Of a DNA stretch of 64,000 bases, positions 56,488 through 63,800 are shown piece by piece (the first letter of the stretch is position 1; every line of letters starts with the position of its first letter). The notes below the pieces were generated by a model that did not search any database, was not told where the DNA came from, and was given only the letters and a program-made list of their open reading frames with translations. This DNA comes from Tautonia rosea (lineage in GTDB: Bacteria > Planctomycetota > Planctomycetia > Isosphaerales > Isosphaeraceae): assembly GCF_012958305.1 (NCBI RefSeq), contig NZ_JABBYO010000001.1, positions 434,001 through 498,000 of the forward strand. The letters are read 5' to 3'. The translations under genes were made by a program, and so were the position numbers.

Positions 56488-56771
56488 AGACCAACCATAC
56501 CGCCAGTTTAATGGCCGTCTTTTTCGTTGCGGTTTTGACCATCGTGGCCGGAGCCGACGGGTTCCGTCCGTCCGTCTCACAACGGCTCTTGCAATTGGAG
56601 ATGGAGTTGGAGGAGACGCTAGAGCGGGCCGAGCTGGCGGAGGCGGAGGCGGCGGAGCTGGCCATCGAGTTGGCGGAGGCCGTGGAAACCTTGGAAGTGG
56701 AACAAGCCCACCGGGAGCAAGCGGAGCGGCGGTTGGCGGAGTGTCTGGAGAACCGAGCCTCTGACAAATGA
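56484..56771 (+). CDS. Small anchored coiled-coil protein
   Basis: A 95-residue protein with a hydrophobic N-terminal helix (about residues 8-24, SLMAVFFVAVLTIVAGA) that is a signal peptide or anchor, followed by a 65-residue acidic Glu/Ala/Leu coiled coil ending in a Cys. The layout resembles small phage spanin or holin-associated proteins, but no lysis genes are nearby. AGAGAG lies before the ATG. The stop overlaps the first base of the iteron-like repeats. Confidence 0.65.
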   Translation: MKTNHTASLMAVFFVAVLTIVAGADGFRPSVSQRLLQLEMELEETLERAELAEAEAAELAIELAEAVETLEVEQAHREQAERRLAECLENRASDK

Positions 56772-56833
56772 CCTGTGCGGAAATGCTCCCAACCCGTGCG
56801 GAAATGCTCCCAACCCGTGCGGAAATGCACCCC
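56771..56833 (+). repeat. Three tandem 21-bp iteron-like repeats
   Basis: Three adjacent copies of ACCCGTGCGGAAATGCTCCC plus one base; the first copy has T for C at position 4 and the third copy changes four bases near its end. The 21-bp period is two DNA turns. An AT-richer stretch (56834-56890) follows. A fourth related copy (18 of 21 matches) lies at 57592-57612 inside the initiator-like gene. Confidence 0.8.
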
Positions 56834-56890
56834 CTGCCCTTCTCTGTCTACTCTCTGTTCTCTGAATAAAGAGACTATTGGGATCGCTTC

Positions 56891-57400
56891 TTATCTCTCC
56901 GAGCTAATCCCAAAGCCAGCGGCAAGCAGACAACCGCAGCACTCAAAAATGCCCAACATGAAAGCCAGGCTGAAGACTGCAACCGCATTGGAGTTGATTT
57001 CAGAGAGGTCCGCCGCAAAGAAGACCAACACCATCAAAAAACAGACAGCCGCCGATGCCAGACAGAACACGCTCAGGACAAGCCAACGGATAATCGACCC
57101 AATTCCCAATCCTGAAAGTATCGGGGGGATTGTCAGCGGAAGAATCAAATAACCGTAAGCCGAAACAGCGGGATGGAGTGCGACCCCCAAGGCATTGGTG
57201 ACAATTCCATTTTCCGGGAGTCCGTCCTTAATCCCCGTCTCCCATAAAGAAGTGAGAAGTAGCCAAGTGCCCAAAACGATTGGCATTCCAATGACGACCA
57301 GCCCTGGAAGGATGCGTCGAGCGGGAGCGCCGTCACCACGGCGAATTGAAGGTCTCCGAGAGTCTCCCGGTTCTTCCAGGTTGATTTGAAGGTTGGCCAT
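56891..57400 (-). CDS. Polytopic membrane protein on the opposite strand
   Basis: A 169-residue protein with an N-terminal soluble part of about 30 residues and four hydrophobic segments (ILPGLVVIGMPIVLGTWLLL, HPAVSAYGYLILPLTIPPIL, WLVLSVFCLASAAVCFLMVLVFF, AVFSLAFMLGIFECCGCLLA). No known family. ATG 57400 has GAGGA upstream. It is one of two minus-strand genes in the element, so it may be accessory cargo rather than replication machinery. Confidence 0.7.
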   Translation of the reverse strand: MANLQINLEEPGDSRRPSIRRGDGAPARRILPGLVVIGMPIVLGTWLLLTSLWETGIKDGLPENGIVTNALGVALHPAVSAYGYLILPLTIPPILSGLGIGSIIRWLVLSVFCLASAAVCFLMVLVFFAADLSEINSNAVAVFSLAFMLGIFECCGCLLAAGFGISSER

Positions 57401-57435
57401 GATGCGGTCCTCAATGCCATTTCGGAGGTCTGTAG

Positions 57436-58128
57436 TTGAGCAAAACCGGACAATGCTCGCAAGCGATCCGCCTCGACCCGTTCGACCCCCAACGGCTCCG
57501 CCTCCCTGACGAACGGATCGGGAGAGCCGGGCCTCCCCGCCATGCGGAGGGAGAGCCGTTTCTCCGAGGTCCGATCCCCTATGGTTGGGTGGCCTGTGCG
57601 GCAATGCTCCCCGGTCCGGGTTTCTCCCTGGCGATGCTCTGCCGGTTCCTCCGGGATCGGTTCCCGGCCAGGCCGAAGCGATTCACGATGGCCGAGTATG
57701 CGGCCGGAGTCGGGGCCTCGGTCTGGACGGTCCGCCGGTCCTTCCGGGAGGCGGAGCGGGCCGGGTTGATTTTGGTCGATCAAAAATCCGGCCGGAAACC
57801 GACCGTGGCCATCATCGACCCGACCGAGGCGGAGACCGACTCCGGCCGTCCGCCTCTGTATGGGCCGGTCCCTTGGAGCTGGTGGTATCGGACCCTCCGG
57901 CTCCCTGGCAAGGCCCCCCAAGTGGCGGGAGTGTGCTGGACCCTGGCCGGTTGGGAACGGTCGGGATCGGTGGAGCTGGTCTTGGGCGATTGGTCGGAGT
58001 GGGGCCTCTCCCGGTATGCGGCCAGTCGGGGCCTCGATGCCTTGGAGCGGGCCGAGCTGGTGGAGGTCCGGAAGAAAATCGGCTGTGCGAGTCAGATTAC
58101 TCTTTTGGGAGAATCCGGTGGCCGATAG
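57436..58128 (+). CDS. Replication-initiator-like protein with tandem winged-helix units
   Basis: A 230-residue protein with two related halves. Unit 1 (about residues 45-125) begins GPIPYGWV, continues LAMLCRFLRDR and a helix-turn-helix MAEYAAGVGASVWTVRRSFREAERAGLI; unit 2 (about 133-225) begins GPVPWSWW, has VAGVCWTLAGW and LSRYAASRGLDALERAELVEV. The same order and spacing point to an internal duplication. Tandem winged helices are the architecture of iteron-binding Rep initiators. The start is TTG 57436 with GGAGG 7 bases upstream. A copy of the 21-bp repeat lies in its coding sequence. A plain transcriptional regulator is the alternative. Confidence 0.65.
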   Translation: MSKTGQCSQAIRLDPFDPQRLRLPDERIGRAGPPRHAEGEPFLRGPIPYGWVACAAMLPGPGFSLAMLCRFLRDRFPARPKRFTMAEYAAGVGASVWTVRRSFREAERAGLILVDQKSGRKPTVAIIDPTEAETDSGRPPLYGPVPWSWWYRTLRLPGKAPQVAGVCWTLAGWERSGSVELVLGDWSEWGLSRYAASRGLDALERAELVEVRKKIGCASQITLLGESGGR

Positions 58129-58414
58129 TCGGGAACCACCAAAATGTAGCCCGGTGGTCCCACCCGTAAGTGGTGTCAAAGTCTGGGGCCGGATGAATGC
58201 CCCCCGGCTCGGAGGCTAACTCCCTCATTCGATGAGCCACAACCCTGATGAGGAGCATACAGCTGACCACATCGTGGAAATGATGAGGGCAACCGTAGGC
58301 GGCCAGGGTGGCCGCCTCTGATCTGTCGAATTTACACTCCTCCACCAGTATTCTGGCCATTTGGTTCATAGCGTCATGGCGGCTGCGAGGCTTCGGAATT
58401 GGGCGACCTTTCAT
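58097..58414 (-). CDS. Small hypothetical protein with His/Cys cluster
   Basis: A 105-residue protein: an N-terminal basic stretch, a helix with ILVEECKFDRSEAATLAAYGCPHHFHDVVSCML (Cys-Pro-His-His-x-His plus further Cys, possibly metal-binding), and a Trp/His-rich tail. GGAGGA precedes ATG 58414. It overlaps the 3' end of the initiator-like gene by 32 bases, tail to tail. Not recognised; one of two minus-strand genes in the element. Confidence 0.6.
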   Translation of the reverse strand: MKGRPIPKPRSRHDAMNQMARILVEECKFDRSEAATLAAYGCPHHFHDVVSCMLLIRVVAHRMRELASEPGGIHPAPDFDTTYGWDHRATFWWFPTIGHRILPKE

Positions 58415-58508
58415 CGGGATTCCTCCGTTGTGCAGGGCATGCATTCGGTAACATAGTTCACGATGACCGGGGCATTCCTCGGATCGTAGGTTAAATTGGA
58501 CGAATCGC

Positions 58509-58844
58509 ATGGGTTGGAAAACCATCAACAGAAGCCGATACTACTACCGATCCCGCCGGGAGAATGGCCGGGTCCGGACCGAATATGTCGGGTCGGGCCA
58601 GGCGGCGGAACTCATCGCAACGCTGGACCTCTCCGACCGGGAGGAACGACAAGCCGAGCGGGAGGCGGAGCGGGCCGAGAGGGAAGCGGCGGAGCGGGAG
58701 GAGCGGGAGCTGGCGGATTGGTTCGGCCGAGTGGAGGCCGTGGCGGAGGCGGCTCTCATCGCGGCCGGGTTCCATCGACACAACCGAGGCGAGTGGAGGC
58801 GGAGGCGAGATGGCCAAGACGAACACACTCCCGGCCAAATCTGA
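58509..58844 (+). CDS. Small protein with Arg/Glu-rich coiled coil
   Basis: A 111-residue protein. The N-terminus reads GWKTINRSRYYYRSRRENGRVRTEYVG, followed by a Glu/Arg coiled coil and a C-terminal LIAAGFHRHNRGEWRRRR. I recall a similar protein pair in other planctomycete genomes, next to a gene like the one that follows. It overlaps the next gene by 35 bases in another frame. Function unknown. Confidence 0.7.
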   Translation: MGWKTINRSRYYYRSRRENGRVRTEYVGSGQAAELIATLDLSDREERQAEREAERAEREAAEREERELADWFGRVEAVAEAALIAAGFHRHNRGEWRRRRDGQDEHTPGQI

Positions 58845-59355
58845 GGCCGAAACCGAGATTCCTCGAACGGCGGAGGAACTTCGCTCCCTCTTGGATCGGG
58901 CCAAGTTGGGAGACCGATCAACCCTCCCCCAAGTCCGAGCCTTGCTCTCCGACCCGGAGCGGAGTCGATGGTATGTCGAGAATCTCGGCTCTCCGCCAAA
59001 TTGGCTGAAAAACCACATGGCGGAGCGGGTGGCCCCGAAAGACTTGATGGTTCGGGAGTCATTCCACCGAAAGCTCGATGAGGTCCGGGAGGAACTGGCC
59101 GGACCCGACCCGACCCCGATGGAGCGACTCTTGGCCGAGCGGGCGGCATGGTGTTGGGCGGAGGTCAACATCCGTCAGATCAGTTATGAGCAAGCCGAGA
59201 ATCTCACTCTCCGCCAGGCCGAGTTCCAACAGAAGCGAATCGACGCGGCCCACCGTCGGTTCCTCTCGGCCATCAAGACCCTGGCCACCGTCCGCAAGCT
59301 GGCCCTCCCGGCTCTCCGCATCAACGTTGCACAGAACCAAGTGAACCTCGGTTGA
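58810..59355 (+). CDS. Hypothetical protein, 181 residues
   Basis: A helical protein without signal peptide or membrane helix. Features: RTAEELRSLLDRAKLGDRSTLPQVRALLSDPER near the start and RRFLSAIKTLATVRKLALPALRINVAQNQVN at the end. I recall the ending in other planctomycete proteins. ATG 58810 has GGAGGCGAG directly upstream. It is probably co-translated with the preceding gene. Confidence 0.7.
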   Translation: MAKTNTLPAKSEAETEIPRTAEELRSLLDRAKLGDRSTLPQVRALLSDPERSRWYVENLGSPPNWLKNHMAERVAPKDLMVRESFHRKLDEVREELAGPDPTPMERLLAERAAWCWAEVNIRQISYEQAENLTLRQAEFQQKRIDAAHRRFLSAIKTLATVRKLALPALRINVAQNQVNLG

Positions 59356-59392
59356 TTCGTCCGAGCGGCCCAACATCGAGCTGGAGACGATC

Positions 59393-59815
59393 ATGGCGGA
59401 CCGACCCGAACACTCCGAGACCACGGCGGAGGCGAGAGGCCAGGCCGTTGAAGCCTATGCGGCCCGGTCGGACGTTTCCGAGGCGGCTCGGATCGCGGGA
59501 GTCGATGAGGCGACGTTCCGCCGATGGCTCGACTCGAATGCGGAAATCAATGCCGAAATCAACCGGGCCAGATTGGAGCGGGCCTCCCGGCTCCGGGCGG
59601 AGGTCCGGGAATTGGCCTCGGAGGCGATGGCCTCTCTCCGGGAACTGGTGTCGGACCCCAACACTCCACCGGCCATTCGGCTCCGGGCCTCTCTGGCGGT
59701 TCTCCAAGCCTCCGAGGCGACGAAGGCCGAGACCATCGGCCCAACCGACCCGGCCGCGATCCGTTCCGAGTGGAACCAGAGAGACTTACTCTCCCGGATC
59801 GGCCTCGGTCTGTAG
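59393..59815 (+). CDS. Helix-turn-helix protein (terminase-small-subunit-like)
   Basis: A 140-residue protein with an N-terminal helix-turn-helix (VSEAARIAGVDEATFRRWLDSN) of the type in phage terminase small subunits and transposase-associated proteins, then a long charged helical region. No large terminase is encoded nearby, so a packaging role is unsupported. It is 37 bases after the preceding gene on the same strand and is the last gene of the element. Confidence 0.7.
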   Translation: MADRPEHSETTAEARGQAVEAYAARSDVSEAARIAGVDEATFRRWLDSNAEINAEINRARLERASRLRAEVRELASEAMASLRELVSDPNTPPAIRLRASLAVLQASEATKAETIGPTDPAAIRSEWNQRDLLSRIGLGL

Positions 59816-60196
59816 CCTTCCGACCTCCGACCCTCTCTCCGCCTTTTTAGGGGCCTCTGGTGGCCTCTGGGAGGCGTTTCCATTGAACGGCCGAAGTTGA
59901 CCCTCCGGTCTCCGCCGGGCCGTCTCCGGGCCTCTGATGGCCCCACAATGCAAGGCCGTTGCAACGGTCCGGGATGGGTCCGCCTCCGACCCGTTTCGGT
60001 CCGAGTTGTTTACCGGATTTCTACCGGATTGGCCCGGTAGTCTCGGAGACCCGATTGGCCGATCGTCCGCCCATTTACTGACTTGCGACAAATAAGCATG
60101 AGAGGCGTTGCAATGGGTTGCGAGTCGATGGAGGATCGGCTAAAGTGCTTTCCAACGTTGGAGTTACACTGGCTTCACTCCGACGTTTTGGGCCAA
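59816..60196. other. Right-end spacer of the element
   Basis: About 380 bases without a gene between the last element gene and the right repeat. It contains several GGCCTCTG-like short direct repeats around 59845-59940, which could be integrase or accessory binding sites, but no ordered array is clear. Confidence 0.45.
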
Positions 60197-60240
60197 TCGA
60201 CACACTGGAGGTCACAGGTTCGAGCCCTGTATCGCCCATT
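60197..60240 (+). repeat. Right attachment site (attR), 44-bp direct repeat
   Basis: Identical copy of 50861-50904, i.e. the tRNA-Val anticodon loop, T arm and 3' acceptor strand, but without the 5' half, so no tRNA can be made from this copy. It is the original host 3' end displaced by the insertion, or the reverse. Confidence 0.93.
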
Positions 60241-60306
60241 GACTTCGATCAGTCTTCGTTTTCTATACTTTAATTCACGTTCGACATCTCATGGAACTTG
60301 ATATGG

Positions 60307-60334
60307 CCTTAGCGATGTTTCGCTGAGGTTTTTT
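60307..60334 (+). terminator. Intrinsic terminator, probably the original tRNA-Val one
   Basis: A 9-bp stem (CCTTAGCGA with TCGCTGAGG, one G-U pair), TGTT loop and six Ts (60329-60334). It lies 66 bases past the right repeat, as expected for the terminator of the tRNA-Val gene before integration. Confidence 0.8.
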
Positions 60335-60541
60335 ATTGGTGGACAGAGCTCCTGAGACAAGGTTGGGATGAATCTGGCCGCTTCAGGTCAGGACAAAGGT
60401 TTCTGAGGGGCTGTGCAGAACGGAAAAGAGAGAGTTGGGGTAAATCTGTTGGTTTTGACGATCTTGCTACTTGATTTTTTTTATTGCTAAGGAATAGACT
60501 TGAGATGTGGGTTGTTCTTGATGGATGACCACGCGGCTAAG

Positions 60542-60586
60542 AAAGCCGGCACAAGCCTCAGGAAAGGGCTTGTGTCGGCTTTTTTG
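60542..60586 (+). terminator. Strong orphan intrinsic terminator
   Basis: A 16-bp stem (AAAGCCGGCACAAGCC with 60567-60582, one G-U pair), a 9-base loop and a run of six Ts. No plus-strand gene ends just upstream, so it may end a small RNA or a read-through transcript. A possible TTGACG -35 lies at 60455. Confidence 0.8.
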
Positions 60587-60894
60587 TTCATATGTCATCG
60601 TGTTCTTTTATGAAAAAGAAGGGATGATCTATGAATCGATGTCAACTTTGTGGTTTGGATGTTGTTTCCCAGGATTAAACCCTGGGGGAATGAATCGATC
60701 AGATCAGGCGATTGCACTCGCGATCGGGTCGCTTGAGGCTTCGCATTGCTTCAAGCGGCCGTGAAGTGTTGTCGCTGAGGACTTTGGTTGAGCCTAGCGC
60801 GCCGGTCGAGCGCCGGTGAGCGGGTGTTTGCGCGCCTCTTGCGGGGCACCAACGTGATCACGACGCCCCGCAATAGGAGCGGGGAGAGCATCTC

Positions 60895-63800
60895 ATGTCT
60901 TACACTCTTCACTTATCGAGAACCCGATCTCTGTTGTGTCACGATCTCGTGACTCTGCGATCGGGTCGGACCCGGCGAGCCAGGGGCCGCCGGTTGGAAC
61001 GGCTCGAAGATCGGACACTGCTGTCCCAGATCTTCGGTCAGCTTTATGAAGACATGGATGGCGACGGCCTGAGGGATGTGGGCGAAGTGGGCATCGAGGG
61101 GGTTGAGGTTCAGCTTCTCAAGTTCAATATCTTGGATGGCTCGACCTCTGCCTACCAAACGACGACCACCGATGCCCTGGGAAGGTACTCGTTTGGCAAC
61201 GATGGCCAGCCCGTTCCTGTCGGGAACTACCTGCTCCAAATTGCTCCCGAAGCGGTTGGGGCCGTGCAGACCTATCCGATGGTCGAACACTCCGCCCGAC
61301 CGTATTTCCTGAGCATTGATTCGGAGAACCAGACCATCGGCGCCTGGTCCGACAGTGAATTGACCGATCCGACCGCAGGCTGGATCGATGAGATTCCCAC
61401 GTCGGGGCCGGAAAGTACCCACTCCTACTTCCTCAACGGCGACTTCCTCTTCCAGTTCGGTCCGCAGGGGGTCGCACCGTCTCGGGTTTCGTTCTCGGGG
61501 ATGGCCACGGTTGTGACGACCGCCTCACCGGGAGGCGATGCCGACGGCGATGGCCTGGCCGACGTCTCGGCCACGATGACCTCGCTGGAACTCAACGGTA
61601 TTCTCCGCTCGGAACAGCACGAGCAGGGGTACCAGGGAACAATCTCCCTTTCGCTTCAGGATTCGCCTGCGTCAGACGGACTGATCGAGGCACGACACGA
61701 TTCCGAGGAACTGGCTGACGGTACCTTTGAGCTGTTCGTCTCGCTCGATGTACCAGAGCGGTTCAATGTTACCTCTCCCCTCACGAACCGTACCGCGATC
61801 GGGTTCATTGCTCGGGAAATTGCTCGCTTCCCGGCCTTTGGCCACGTTTATGAGCAACGCGGAACAGAGCCGCCGGTGGCGCTGTACAACGAAGGCGGTG
61901 AGCAGCAGGGTCAGCTGTTCTTCTCGTCGATGACACCGACACCGGGGGCCGATTTCGGGGTCTTCCGCCTCGGTGCGATTGAGGGAAAGAAGTTTGAAGA
62001 TGTCAACGGAGATGGTGTCTTTGATGAGGGCGAGCCTGGCCTCGAAGGCTGGGAGATCGTCATCGAGAGCCTCGGGACCGAGCTCGACACAGATGATGGT
62101 GGGAGCCCTGGGGGTGGTCAGGCTGGCCCTCCTCCAGGACACGGTCATGCCCCTGGTGGCCCGGTTACGGTCACGACCGGACCCGACGGTTCGTACCTGC
62201 TCGAAGGCCTGGGGCCGGGCTATTACAAGGTCACCGAAAGCGTGGCGCTTCCCTGGGTGCAGACGCTGCCGGGGGCACCCGATTTCTCGTACACGATTCT
62301 CCTCACGAGCGGCGGGACGGAGATCCTGAATTTCGGCAACGTCCTGCAACTGGGCGGGATTGATTATGGCGACGCGCCCGAAAGCTATGGAACGCTGTTG
62401 GCCGACGACGGACCCCGGCACGAGATCGTCAGTGCGTTGCGGCTGGGGGGCTCGGTCGATCCCGAGGAGGATGGACAGCCTGACGGGCTGGCACTGGGAG
62501 ACGACCTGGACGGCAATGACGACGAAGACGGCGTGAACTTCACGTCCGCCCTGGTCGCCGGCAGGGTCAATACGATCATCGTCAACGCCTCGGGGGCCGG
62601 CAACCTCAGCGCCTGGCTCGACCTGGATGGCAACGGGGTCTTCGACCCGACCGATCAGGTTGTGACCGACGAGCCGCTCGTGGCGGGTGAGAACGAGGTC
62701 GAGATCGACCTGACCGCGATCGGCGAGCTGGAGGAGGGCGTCGACACCTTTGCCCGGTTCCGGTTCAGCACCGACGTCGGGCTCGGACCGCTTGGCGAGG
62801 CGAGCGACGGCGAGGTCGAAGACTACGCCGTGACGATTTACGCGGCCTCGGACGTGGGGATCATCATCGGCCAGGTCTTCGAGGACCTTGATGGCGACGG
62901 GCTTCGCGATCCGACCGAAGTGGGCCTGAACGACTGGACGATCGAGCTGGTCAGACTCGACGGGGTGGTCGTCGCCTCGACGATCTCGGCCACCGATGGC
63001 GACAACGATGGAATGTACGCGTTCGTCGATATCATCCCGGGGACCTACGAGGTTCGTCAGCTCGTGCCCGAAGGGGACGTGACCTGGTTGCAGACCTACC
63101 CTGGTGGCGAGAGCGGCGCCGTCTCCTACTTCATCGACGTTGTCCCTGGCCAGATCGGCAGCCCGCCCTACGTGGTTGCTGCGAGCGATGGCACCGCGAC
63201 CTGGCTGGCGGACCTGGGGCCGGGGGTTGATACGTTTCCGTTGCTGGCGCAGTTCTCGCTGCTCAGCGGGGGCGGCGGGGCCGGTCACGGCGGCGATCCC
63301 TTGAACTTGACCCTCTTCGGCACGGGGGTGGTCGAACGCTTCGCCGCGACCGACGAGGACGGGGATGGCACAGCTGAGACGGTGCCGGCGACCTTCCAGA
63401 GCCTCGAACTCTCGGGTTATGTCATGGTCGGAGGGCACGAGGGTACGCCCGGTGAGATCATGGGGCCGGTCACGGTCCGGCTCTTGCAGCCGGCGACGGG
63501 CCAGTTCGGCGGAAGCAGTGAGCACGGCGAGGAGGAAACGGAAGACGGAGCGATTCCCGTTTCGTTCTCGATGCTCCTTGAGATCGACCTGACCGAGCTG
63601 GGGATGGGGGTTTACACCAGCAGCGGTACGCCTGTCTCGTTCGACGGCGGCGTCTTGCAAATTCCTTACGTGGGCACCGACATCGCGCACGAGGGTGGTG
63701 GTCCTCCGATCCAGTTCAATGACGGTGCCGGGTCGATCTATCGACTCGTTGCGGGGCATCTCATGCCCGCCTATGGAATCGACTTCGGCAACTTCGCCGA

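Larger units (their letters stand above)
50861..60240. mobile_element. tRNA-Val-integrated element with family A DNA polymerase
   Basis: An element of about 9.4 kb bounded by perfect 44-bp direct repeats that overlap the tRNA-Val 3' half. The tyrosine integrase is the first gene inside the left end, as in many tRNA-integrated elements. Cargo includes a DNA polymerase I-like protein, a probable replication initiator with tandem winged-helix-like units, iteron-like repeats, DUF1580 protein and several small proteins. No capsid, tail, large terminase, relaxase or conjugation genes are seen. Arg codons in these genes are dominated by CGG and Leu by CTC/TTG, unlike neighbouring host genes. It could be an integrative plasmid, phage satellite or a pipolin-like element with a different polymerase type. 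Confidence 0.88.
60241..60894. other. Non-coding region with two terminators and a leader hairpin
   Basis: About 650 bases between the element and the giant protein gene. It has two intrinsic terminators (listed separately) and a 9-bp hairpin (TTGCGGGGC, 60839-60847, with 60865-60873) just before the ribosome binding site of the next gene. The frame 60525-60764 spans the second terminator and is not coding. Confidence 0.55.

Noticed and set aside
56771-56833. Short tandem repeats as a CRISPR array
   Set aside because: The three 21-bp copies are directly adjacent with no spacers, and no cas gene is nearby; an iteron array fits better.
59393-59815. Terminase small subunit as evidence for a prophage
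   Set aside because: Only the helix-turn-helix is similar; no large terminase, portal or capsid gene exists between the att repeats.
60525-60764. Plus-strand frame of 79 residues
   Set aside because: It runs through a strong intrinsic terminator (60542-60586) and lacks a ribosome binding site.
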